Assembly: GCA_963556695.1 (NCBI GenBank)
Contig: CAUWAG010000004.1
Span: 2,046,001-2,110,000, forward strand
Length of the DNA stretch: 64,000 bases
Source of the DNA: Anthostomella pinea
Taxonomy: Eukaryota > Ascomycota > Sordariomycetes > Xylariales > Xylariaceae
Direction: 5' to 3'
Below, piece by piece: positions 54,995 through 64,000 of the stretch (position 1 is its first letter; each line of letters starts with the position of its first letter). A program made the position numbers and the translations under genes. The notes below the pieces were generated by a model, which had not been told where the DNA came from, did no database searches, and saw only the letters and a program-made list of their open reading frames with translations.

Positions 54995-55927
54995 ATGGGG
55001 TCCACGAAGCCCGAGAAGAAGGAGAAGAAGGACAAGAAGGAGAAGAAGCACAGCGAAGCCAGCGACGGCGTGACCAAGCCCTCCAAAAAGGACAAGAAGG
55101 AAAAGAAGGAGAAGAAGGAGAAGCTCAAGCACGCCGTCAACGCCGCGCTCGACGACCAGCTGCAGGCCGACGCCGAAGCCTCCTCCTCTTCAGTAGCAGT
55201 CGCTGTCGTGGCCAGAGACGAGTCGGACGACGAGAAGAAGGACAAGAAGATAAAGGCGGCGCTGGTGCCCGTGGTCGGCGCGCTCGTGCCGTTTGCGCGG
55301 CCCCTGGCTGACGAGAAGGGCACCAAGAAGATCATGAAGAGCGTGCGGAAGGGTATGTTTTGTCTCTATCTGTTTCTTTTTTCTTCGCCGTCTTCCATCC
55401 CATATACAATCTCTAGCCCGGTTGAGCGTGGTCAGCCCACAGGGCCTCGTCTTGGAATTCCCTCTACACCGTGCCCGGGAGAGTGAAATCAATAGCTAAC
55501 AATCCACCCCCCCAAAACAGCGGCCAAGAACAAGACCCTCAAGCGCGGCGTAAAGGAAGTCGTCAAATCCCTGCGCAAGTCGCCCGCCGCGGGCCCGGGC
55601 AACACCTCCTTCCCGGGCGTCGTGGTGCTGGCCGGCGATATCAGCCCCATGGACGTCATCAGCCACATCCCCGTGCTGTGCGAGGACGTCAACGTGCCCT
55701 ACGTCTTCGTCGCCTCGCGCGCCGAGCTCGGCGCCGCCGGCAGCACCAAGCGGCCCACCTCGGTCGTCATGGTCACCGAGAAGCGCATGGGCGGCGGCGG
55801 CAAGAAGGACAAGGATGGCGACAGCAAGATCGCCGAAGACGCGGAGGGCGAGGAGGACTTCGCCGAGGTCTACAAGGACCTCGTTAAGCTTGTCGAGAAG
55901 GAGACGAGGGCGCAGCTCAAGTTCTAA
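54995..55927 (+). CDS. NHP2: H/ACA small nucleolar RNP protein Nhp2
   Basis: Two exons, 54995-55352 and 55521-55927, give 254 residues. The N-terminal 75 residues are a long lysine-rich tail (KKEKKDKKEKKHSEASDG), longer than in yeast (Nhp2 is 156 residues). The L7Ae-type RNA-binding domain follows: LVPFARPLADEKGTKKIMKS, RKAAKNKTLKRGVKEVVKSL across the splice, FPGVVVLAGDISPMDVISHI, VPYVFVASRAELGAAGSTKR, then PTSVVMV. Nhp2 binds H/ACA guide RNAs with Cbf5, Gar1 and Nop10 in the nucleolus and is needed for pseudouridylation and rRNA processing. The C-terminus carries an acidic insert (EDAEGEEDFAEVYKD). Confidence 0.93.
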
Positions 55928-56380
55928 TCTGGCTGGTTTCGTTCGTGGGTGACGGTCTGTCCTCGTTGGCGCTGCACTGGTCTAGATTACCTAAAACTAG
56001 ACTGGGTGAAAGGCGGCATGTGGTATCACCTTCGTGGCGCCCCCTGATCTAGCTGGATAGCCTTCAAGGAGACACACACAGTCCTGAACCGCCACCCTTC
56101 TGCCGGCAAGGTCGTCCTAGAAACATCTAGGAGGTCATCATCGGTGTATTATACATACACGCAAACTGCTTCGGTTCGACTACATAGGTGTAGTCTTTCG
56201 GCGTTGGGGGAAAATAGTCATGTTGCGTTGCTGGATGGAGATGAATTGATACCATTCGAATGAAGCTTATGTCCATGGTGGCGGTGATCATGACATCCGT
56301 CTAAAAAAGCATTCTCGAACAGCATCTCGTTGGCGCGGCTGTGGTAATATACCACTGTCTACTGTGGTGATATACAGCTA
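55928..56380. other. Gene-free stretch
   Basis: 3' flank of NHP2. At 56340-56410 words such as 'acagctactat' occur twice close to the gag remnant and may be retroelement edges, but no complete LTR was identified. Confidence 0.4.
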
Positions 56381-56857
56381 CTATAGTTTTACACAGCTAC
56401 TATGGACCGTGGTCCTAGGGGGTGCCGATACCAATGAATTATCGAAGGTTGCAGGGATACTGAAAAGGTTGATCACGTGGTAGTTGAGAAGACTTCGGAA
56501 GTGGTTGTTGTTCGCAGAACAATTTTCCGCTTCTATAGCGTTGAGGCATCCCTGTTGGATCAGGAGGGCTTTGGTTTTGATAGACCAAAATATGTAGTTT
56601 TCGGTGCCCTTGAGCTGAGTCTGTTGGTTGAGTTTGAGGGAGGCCATGATGAATATTCGTCGAGATATCGAAGAAAAGGCGAAGTAGAAGCTGTTCTGGG
56701 AGAATTTCTGAAGGGAGTAGTTGTCGTATGAAAGTGTGGATGGTATAGGCAGTTGTAGAATGTCGAGGAGATGGTTGTGGACAATTTCCGTGAGCGTGGA
56801 ATGGATATTGAGTTGTGTGGAGGTTGTGGAAGTTGTGGTAGTTGTCGAAATTGTCAA
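56381..56857 (-). pseudogene. Ty1/Copia gag remnant
   Basis: The minus strand has an open frame whose internal ATG at 56647 begins MASLKLNQQTQLKGTENYIF and continues WSIKTKALLIQQGCLNAIE. This matches the N-terminal pattern of Copia-type Gag (LxGxNYxxWxxxMxxxLxxxxxWxxI; DUF4219-like). The frame ends after about 90 codons with no further gag or pol, so it is a fragment. The upstream 70 codons are Thr-rich and probably not coding. No LTR pair was found. Confidence 0.55.
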
Positions 56858-57268
56858 GAGATCAACCCAAGGTGGCTAGTCCGGGAGCTCATAACGTTTG
56901 CGACATGCGTGCCATTGGGCATCTCGGAAAGTAGCATGAGCGTGTCCTCACACACAAAGAGGTATAGCTGAGATACTCAACGGACCGCCAATCGATCTTT
57001 GGAAGGTAGTTCTGATGTGAGCAGGAAGCAAGCACAGTGTGCCACGGGGTCATTAATCACTAAGACCATATCACGAGCAGAGAGGTAGGCATCAGGTGTG
57101 ATGAAGATTATATCAACTACTTTACACAGCTAAGCAGCTTATGCACCCCATCTCTGATGGACTCCCACCGATCCGGACTTCATCCGCGAACGAGAAAAGA
57201 AATTGCTAATAGAACACAGGATCGTCCGGTCCTCATTACGTCGTACGCTCATGCCTTCGAACCGATAT
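56858..57268. other. Gene-free stretch
   Basis: 3' flank of the minus-strand gene ending at 57269. Nothing recognised. Confidence 0.45.
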
Positions 57269-58025
57269 TTACTCGAAAGGGTTGGTGCGGGTGCCCCACC
57301 AGGTGAGGAACATCGACAGGCCGACGGTCTCGAAGATCTTGGCCGTGGCGCTGACGGCGACAGTATCGGCGGCGCGCTTCTCGGAGAGCAGCTGGTTCAG
57401 GTACTATGGGCGCAATGTTAGAGGGGTGGAACTCGATACTGGGGGATGTGGCAAAGACGTACGGTAGGAGCAGAGGTGGCCATGAAGATCAGACTGCCGA
57501 GGTAGGCAGCACCCTTGTAGCTCAGGGTGCCGGTGGCGTTGATCAGAGCGCCGACTCCGTACGACTGCAGAGCCGAGCCGACGAGAGAAGTGCCCCAGGC
57601 GACGGCGGCGGAGGTGGCCTCCTTGGACTGGATGAACTCCTCCTTGGTGTTGGCAACCTTGGCGCGCTGGTACGTCTGGCCGAACAGAGGGGTCATGACT
57701 GCGGCGATTGAGTTAGTGAGTCCATCTCGGGTGGTTTTTGTGGGCCCAGCCAAACGGGCTACCGGGAGGACGTTGGAAGCTTACCTGCGAGCTCAATGCC
57801 ATGGTTGAAGATGGTGCCGAGGGCGATGGCCGAAGGCTTGACGGGGGGAAGGTCTGCAGATATGTGTTAGCTGTGATGGACGACACGAGTGAGGACATTG
57901 GTGCAGTTGAGGTCAATTCGCTAACAGAGAGCTCCAAGAAGCTGCTCATGCTAGCTATTGCTCTACTGCAGCACAATCGAATGGTATTGATCTTTCAGGA
58001 TGAGGAACTCACAGTGCAGAGACAT
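57269..58025 (-). CDS. Small multipass membrane protein, DUF1761-like
   Basis: Four exons on the minus strand, 58013-58025 (13 bases), 57785-57853, 57463-57698 and 57269-57403, give 150 residues with all phases closing. The assembled protein begins MSLHYLPPVKPSAIALGTIF, then LAVMTPLFGQTYQRAKVANT, TSLVGSALQSYGVGALINAT, YKGAAYLGSLIFMATSAPTY and ends MFLTWWGTRTNPFE. Three or four hydrophobic segments suggest a small integral membrane protein. It resembles the fungal DUF1761 family, of unknown function. The tiny first exon makes the start easy to miss. Confidence 0.75.
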
Positions 58026-59271
58026 GATGAGGAGTTTGTTGGCTGATAATTGATGAGGGTTCGGTAGGAAAGTGTTGTTGAGTTCGTGGAGGTGATGACG
58101 GTAGGTGGTTAGAATTGGGTGGGCGAGAGGCACGAAGTCTTTGGGGAGAGCTGGTTTTATAGCATGGGTACGCGCAGATGACGAAATGGCTGGCTTCCCG
58201 GGCAGGCCCAGTGGACAGGGCAGGAACAATTGGAATGGGATAATCCGGGGGGCCTTTGTCGCTAGCACATTACTTCATGCGTAAAACCTGCTGTGATCGT
58301 GATTCACATTTCGTTTTGCTTGCTGGTCGAGTCTACTTCGGTACATCCAGTGACTTGGCGTGGAAATGGAAGCTTCGCTGGTTCACTGTGACGTCATGGA
58401 CTTGGGGGGCTTGTAACCCCCGGGCCATCGTTCTGGGCCATTCTGGGCCCTGAAACTCCTCTCCCCGGCCTTCACAGCTGCAGGTGTGGCTGGAGCTGTC
58501 ATCCACGAGGTGCAGCTACAGGCCTTCAAGCCTCCTGGTCGTTACAGCCCGATACATCCAATGTCCTCCCTGTGACTCTATGAGTGGTGACAGAGGCCAG
58601 GATGTGTGCTGCTTTCATGAGATGTTTCCCAGTGCGAACTTGTGGCTGGGTGAGGCGTAGTGCCAACCGGGTAAGGCCGCTGCTATGGAGATCCGGGAGT
58701 CCTATTTCGCTAGGAGCAGCAGCTCCCTGGTGGGTGGAGCCTGGAGTTGCGCTTTCCAAGGTAAAAAAGGGGAGTCGGTAAGCTTGCAAGGCCACCGCTG
58801 ATTGGCCTTTTCCGCAACCCAAGCTTCAAAGTCAACGTAACTGGACCTCGCATCACCGAGCAGCAGAAAGGGAGCTACTATGACGATGCCCACACACTGG
58901 GAAACTGGGCACAAGGTGGGAATTCACTTTCCCATCGTGGTCCATTGTAGCATCACGTCCCTTTCCACTGCTCTAACAAGCAGAACTTGTCGAGTAGAGC
59001 AAGGTACCGATGCCATATTTGGCCATGTCAGGCCCGAGATATGACCGTATGCGGTTGTAACCGCTCGCCTATCTGGGAACATACCTAGTACCGCGTGGTC
59101 ACTTGAAAAGTCATTGGATACGCTGAGGCAGAAGCGTGTTGGGAAATTATCAGTACCCTTGGACGTTATGATACAGGCCTACCAGAGTGACCAATGACCA
59201 ACCGCACCGCCATGACCAATTAACACCTATTTGATATATCCTTCACCTCCTTCCTTCGCTTCTCGCCATCT
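58026..59271. other. Gene-free stretch
   Basis: Promoter of the DUF1761-like gene at its start, 3' flank of NEM1 at its end. No other gene seen. Confidence 0.5.
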
Positions 59272-60967
59272 TCAAGTCACATGCTGCCCGTCCTCTCCAC
59301 CCCTCAAAGCAAGAAGCGCTCTAACATCGGAAACGTACTGCAGTCCTTCCAAGAGAGGCACCAGGTGTAGCAAGTCGTTATCTGTCGGGTCATTGATCCA
59401 TCCTTGTATTGGGATTGCATTGTCTGCATTATACCAGAGTTAGCAAGGTCAAGTATACCAACATCTAACATCCAGGGATTCCCCTACCTTGGTGGAACAT
59501 GTAGCTCAGGGGACTGTTGTCCAGAATCATGACCTTGCTCAGGTCCGGTTCTATCGAGCTCAGATCCTTGATAAATGCCCCGTGCCGGAACGTGCAATGC
59601 TGCCGGTAGTATCGTCCTGAAAAGTACTTCCTTTCCGATTCCAACCAGTCGATCACCGGGTCCGCATACTCCTGTACCGACGCCGTGAAGATGACTAGGT
59701 TGAACCACTTGCAAACCTTTGCGACCAGAGTCAGCAACCTGGGAGGACACGCATACATGTCAGATCATAGCAAGGACCGTACCTTTCGCAGAAACTCGTC
59801 GCAGTGCGGCCTCTTGTGGACATAGTATAGGATTGGATGCTGCGGCCCCAATGCCGCCTGTCCTCCACTATCCGTATACGTTGTGTTCAACCGCACTTCG
59901 ACCATGTGTCCCGAGCCCATCCGGCCTCCTTTAGACATACTGTGTATCAGTGTCTCGTCCAGGTCTAGTATCAACGTCTTGAGGTGTTTCGGGTCGACGG
60001 GTTCGTATGGAATGTAAGAAGGCTGTCGCCGTGGTAGCAGCGGCCGTGGAGGAGCGGGAGTCTTCGGGTACTTCGTCAAGGCGCCGGCAGGGGATGTGGG
60101 AGACTTCAGGTGCGCCGACAGGTCTGCGGACACATCGCCAGTCCCGCTACCACTGCCGGCACTGGCCGACTGCGACTTCTTGTGTTTCCGCTGTCGCATC
60201 GCATCATCGTTGTTCAGTTTTATCCGTATTGACCTCCGTGCGGGCGCGATCTCTTCACTGGGCTGCGCCGACTTGGACCGCGCATGGCGACCGGAAGATC
60301 CGGAGCTGTGACGATCGCCCTTCGCCCTGCTACTCATTTCCGATTCCGACTCGGACGACAAGCCCGACGACGAGGACCCTGACGACACAGCAGGCCGCGA
60401 TGCTGTAAAAGCATGTTTCCCACGAGCACCTTGGCTAGCACGTCTAGAGGTGGATTTGTTCTCGCTCTGCTGGCTGACTTTTTCATGGTAGTCGGCGGCG
60501 AGTTTGCCCGTATCACCGCCATAGGTACCAAAGAGACTCTTCAGTCGACGTAAAGGGGCGAAGTTTCCTTGTTCGTCGTAGATGAGGGCAATCAAGTAGA
60601 CTCCGGGCGCCGCAATAGTAGACAAGACCCAGTGGACGGAATTGATCAGCCCGTTTGCTATGCGCCTCGGGACTACATGCCATGAAAGAGTCCGGGTATT
60701 TGCGTCCTTGGCCTCGCTCTTTTCCAATAAGGGTGTGTGCTCGTCCGCGCCACGCGAATAGTCTCGACCGTCGCGCTTCGCGAATGCGTGCTCGTTCGTT
60801 TCGGAAGTCGTTGCATCCTTGTCGGCGACGGCAGTCTCGTCCGAGGGCTCGGCATCTTGGTCGGATGGAGACACAGCCAAGCCAACGTGACTGAGCGAGT
60901 TGGATCGTGAAGGGGCTGGACTGGCTGTCGGGGAGACTCGCGCGGATATTATGTTGAGTGAGTTCAT
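59272..60967 (-). CDS. NEM1: Nem1-type phosphatase of the nuclear envelope/ER
   Basis: Three exons on the minus strand, 59783-60967, 59488-59716 and 59272-59423, give 521 residues. A disordered N-terminal region is followed by a hydrophobic segment (NGLINSVHWVLSTIAAPGVY) near residue 105 that anchors the protein. The HAD-type catalytic domain of the FCP/NIF class has LILDLDETLIHS near residue 335, where the two aspartates of DxDxT act in catalysis. It continues KWFNLVIFTASVQEYADPVI and ILDNSPLSYMFHQDNAIPIQ across the last splice, then GWINDPTDNDLLHLVPLLEG. This end is characteristic of Nem1, which with Spo7 dephosphorylates the lipin Pah1 to promote triacylglycerol synthesis and limit nuclear membrane growth. 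Exon 2 uses an AAAG acceptor. Confidence 0.92.
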
Positions 60968-61980
60968 TTTCTTCTGGTCGACTTGCCAGCCATCAAGCCT
61001 CGACCGCGTCTGCCAAAATGAAACAGGACTAGGATGACGTGGAAATGAAGGCGATGCCGAGTTTAAATACAGCTAGCGATGGCAGAGGTAGGTAGACAAT
61101 GCAATACGAGCCGGCCTCCTTCCTGCGCTCAGTGCTGGCTGGGCTGCGGGTCGCAAGGATGGGAGTGAGGACAGCTGACGATAGGGACTCGTTCGATGGG
61201 TGACCGTTGGGGGGATCTGGGGATCTGCTATCTGCCTCGGTTGGGGTACAGCCAACCGTCGACAAGGTCCAATTGTACAGGTAGCTACGATGGCTACACT
61301 CCTCGTTTCGAACTCAGCGCTGCTGTAGTCGCATTTTCTGGGGGTATCTGAATCTCGACAGGTTGCGAAACGCGATGTCGCGAAAAATGCAAAAAGCCAA
61401 AAGGTGTACAGCTACGGGGTCCAGGTAGTCTTTGTCCCAAAAAGTCCGAAGGTTCGATTGATTGAGGTTGTCCGCGCGAAGACCCTATGTGGCGCGCTAC
61501 CTGCCGCGTCGCCTATTGCCGGTACTCAGTGCTGTTAGTGCTCCGATACAGTGAGTTCAGTGACGAGTGAGAGGCGGCTCTAGCGCCTGTGCCGTAGCCC
61601 ATGACCTTGGGACCCTGCTCTGGAGTATGGCCGACCCCGCCATCCGAACAATCGGCTTCTTCCATTTTTTTCATGCACGGCTGTGACAATTATTTTGAGT
61701 CACACCCAACCGACATTCAGAAACGGTGACTTATTGTCCAAAGCTCTGACCTTTCCACCAACTCACTCCCCATTTCTCCGCCTTCCCAATATTCCCCAGA
61801 TAATCAATTACTTCTGCCACACATCGCGCAACTACGTCTCAGCACCCGCCCAATAGAAGCACAGCAGGAGGAAGGCCACGGTACCATTCTTCCTTGCGCC
61901 TACGCTGATCAGCAACACGCAAACACCGCCGAAGTCTCTCTGCGTGCGGTATCTTCGTCTTCAAGCTTTCCGACGCCGCG
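60968..61980. promoter_or_regulatory. Shared upstream region of NEM1 and GCD7
   Basis: About 1 kb between two divergent starts must contain both promoters. The last 200 bases before 61981 are pyrimidine-rich on the plus strand, typical of a leader. No operator was recognised. Confidence 0.5.
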
Positions 61981-63428
61981 ATGGCTCCTCCGAAGGGGGG
62001 CTATGCCCCCAGCTTGGGCAAGTTCCTTGATACCCTCAAAAGCCGACCAGTCAACGCTTCAGTGGAATCCCTCATATCGTAAGGGCAGACGTCTAGCAAT
62101 GACCTGTGACCACCAGGCTGACTTCTGCGGTCCAGACTCTTGAAGAGACGGCAAATCAACGGCTCCGAAGCCTGTGCCATTGCGACTGCCCACATCCTCC
62201 TCCAAGTCGTAGCGAAGGATAAGTGGTCCGACGTGAACGAGCTGCTGGGGCGCATCCAGTTGGTCGGCAAGAAGCTTGTCGCATCACAACCCCGCGAGCT
62301 GGTTATTGCGAATATCGTACGCAGAGTTCTGGGATTGATACGCGATGAGGCCTCAGAAGACAGGAACGACAACCCGAGCGACTCGTCCCCAGATCACCGC
62401 GACCCGATGAATTCTCCTCTACCTCCGGCAGCAAGTGAGGCAAGCTCTCCCACAAGGCCAGTGCGGCCTCCTGGCGCATTGGCCCAGCTTGGGTCTTTTG
62501 CTCGCACCCAGTCGATGTTTAACCTCCTTTCCGACCCCGATTTCACATCGCCTCCATGGTCGAATGCGTCGACTCCTGGCGCGACACCTGGAATTGCTTC
62601 AGGTGCATCAACACCGTTGGCACATGGGCAGACTACAGACGTACATGCGTTTCGATCTGAAGTCATCGACGGAATCGAGGAGATCATGGATGAGATCAAG
62701 CAGGTAGACGAGCAGGTCCAGGCAATTTCCGAGATCATCATTCACCCTGGAGACTATATACTTGTCCATCAACCATCCAGAACGGTTCAGAAGTTCCTCA
62801 CTCGCGCTGCTTCCAAGAGGAAGTTCACCGTCTTTCTCGTAGTCGACCCATCTACGACATCGGCCGCCGATGATGCGTATGCGCCCTTCCGGAAGTCCAT
62901 GGCATCAAGTGGATCGATCGTGGTCACCGTGATGAATGTTGGCCTCATGGCTTATATGTCGAAAGCCAACAAAGTCATCTTGGGGGCCAGGGCGATAACC
63001 GCTAAAGGCGGTGTCATAGTTGACGCCGGCGCTGCGGCGATCGCGCGAGCCGCACGAGCGCAGGGAAGGGCAGTCGTCATCCTCGGTGGCGTGTACAAGA
63101 TCAGTTCGGAGAACAAGTTTCAACAAGAAGAACTCATCGAATGGGGAGATCCCTCCAAGTATGTCAACTTTGCGGACGGCGCGATGGTGTCGCAGGTCAA
63201 AGTGAAGAGCGCGGTGTCTGAGTTCATCCCCGGGGGCGATATCGACACCTATATCACGAACCTGTAAGTCGCGAATCCCAAGCTGAGCTCCAGGTTGACA
63301 CGTTGGGTTGCTTGCTAACATCTGTGGCCAGCGGCGCGCATACACGCGATCATCTGCACACGATTCTTACGGATCATTACAAGGAGGAGGACATGAGTTT
63401 TGATATCTATGGAAAAGGTCAAAGGTGA
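61981..63428 (+). CDS. GCD7: Translation initiation factor eIF2B subunit beta
   Basis: Three exons, 61981-62078, 62136-63263 and 63332-63428, give 440 residues (yeast Gcd7 is 381). The N-terminal helical domain reads LGKFLDTLKSRPVNASVESL and RRQINGSEACAIATAHILLQ. It is followed by a Ser/Pro-rich insert (residues ~130-215) longer than in yeast. The Rossmann-like domain has ISEIIIHPGDYILVHQPSRT, KRKFTVFLVVDPST, NVGLMAYMSKANKVILGARA and ITAKGGVIVDAGAAAIA, which are signature eIF2B alpha/beta/delta motifs. Together with alpha and delta it forms the regulatory core that senses phosphorylated eIF2 and controls GDP-GTP exchange. The C-terminus EEDMSFDIYGKGQR is also family-like. Confidence 0.93.
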
Positions 63429-64000
63429 TTGAGGCCCCCTGGGGAGGTGACGAATGAACGCGACAGCTTGCAGCGCTCCCAACGCGACCACATACGATGA
63501 TTGGGCACTGTTCGCTGGTTACCTCCCGATGCAATGCTCTCTTTTGATAGAGGCTATGTGATCGACGAATAGTCCAAGGCTACGGCACCCGGCAGCGATG
63601 GTTGAGTCATCGCTAACCCCTGCCGGGGCACGTCTAGCAGAGCGTGGCCGCGTCACCCTGCAGGCTGGCGTTCGCGACCACAGAGCCGTGGGACGATGTC
63701 ATTGGGGAAGGGCTGATCAGCCCTGGACAGCCGGGCGAATCCTCCACGACAACCACTCAGAGCGTCAGATGCTCCACGGCCCGGGGAGCTACTGGCTTCG
63801 TCAGTCTGACCACCCCACGTTTTGTAGGACTAGCGACCGCGGCGCCGGGCTTGGTGGCTCATATAATCGGGCTCTTGAAAGTTGGCTGAGACCCGAGTGA
63901 GCGACCTGTGTGAGAAGGACATTGCAGCGACTGACTGATGTTAATAAAATGCCTCCGAAGCCCGAATCCCATCATCTCGTCTTACCTACCTCCCAAGTGA
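63429..64000. other. Gene-free stretch to the window edge
   Basis: 3' flank of GCD7. Open frames at 63.6-63.9 kb overlap each other and have no domain, so I do not call a gene. Confidence 0.45.

Noticed and set aside
1..64000. CRISPR array or bacterial operon structure
   Set aside because: No regularly spaced identical repeats were seen and the gene structure is clearly fungal.

Overview
The window is nuclear DNA of a filamentous ascomycete (Pezizomycotina). Genes lie on both strands with short 50-150 base introns (GT..AG). Homologues of yeast and Aspergillus housekeeping genes are easy to recognise. Repeats carry C-to-T / G-to-A damage of the kind caused by repeat-induced point mutation (RIP).

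Layout. The 3' end of a membrane-protein gene sits at 1-117. About 4.4 kb of repeat-rich DNA with a decayed SET-like reading frame follows, then a small Myb/SANT-like gene (4.57-5.12 kb). Next come a glycerophosphodiester phosphodiesterase of the Pgc1 type (6.56-7.99 kb, minus), a FacB/Cat8-type zinc-cluster activator of C2-carbon metabolism (9.86-12.84 kb, minus), a SET lysine methyltransferase of the Rubisco-LSMT/Rkm class (15.77-17.55 kb, minus), an Obg/YchF-class GTPase like yeast YGR210C (17.97-19.50 kb) and the plasma-membrane proteolipid Pmp3 (20.25-20.63 kb, minus). An unrecognised gene that may be decaying lies at 22.6-23.8 kb.

From 25.5 to 34 kb is a transposon island between two F-box paralogues. 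It holds a tRNA-headed SINE inserted in one F-box gene with a 14-bp target duplication, a Fot1/pogo DNA transposon with terminal inverted repeats and two TGG-to-TAG stops, and a 5'-truncated LINE with its own 14-bp target duplication. The SINE and LINE share their last ~190 bases and an AAAC tail, so the LINE machinery probably mobilised the SINE. This is the strongest finding.

The right half holds a DUF952-like protein, a disordered protein, a large F-box protein with leucine-rich regions, a cytochrome P450 with a duplicated upstream segment, a small coiled-coil protein, a Q-rich protein with a duplicated last intron, an NTF2/SnoaL-like protein and a cysteine-rich single-pass membrane protein with an apparent frameshift. 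It continues with a secreted GH92 alpha-mannosidase, the H/ACA snoRNP protein Nhp2, a Copia gag remnant, a DUF1761-like membrane protein, the Nem1 lipid phosphatase and eIF2B-beta (Gcd7).

The genes do not form an obvious biosynthetic cluster: the P450 stands alone. Exon limits were placed by eye from splice consensus, reading phase and family knowledge. No alignment or database search was run.
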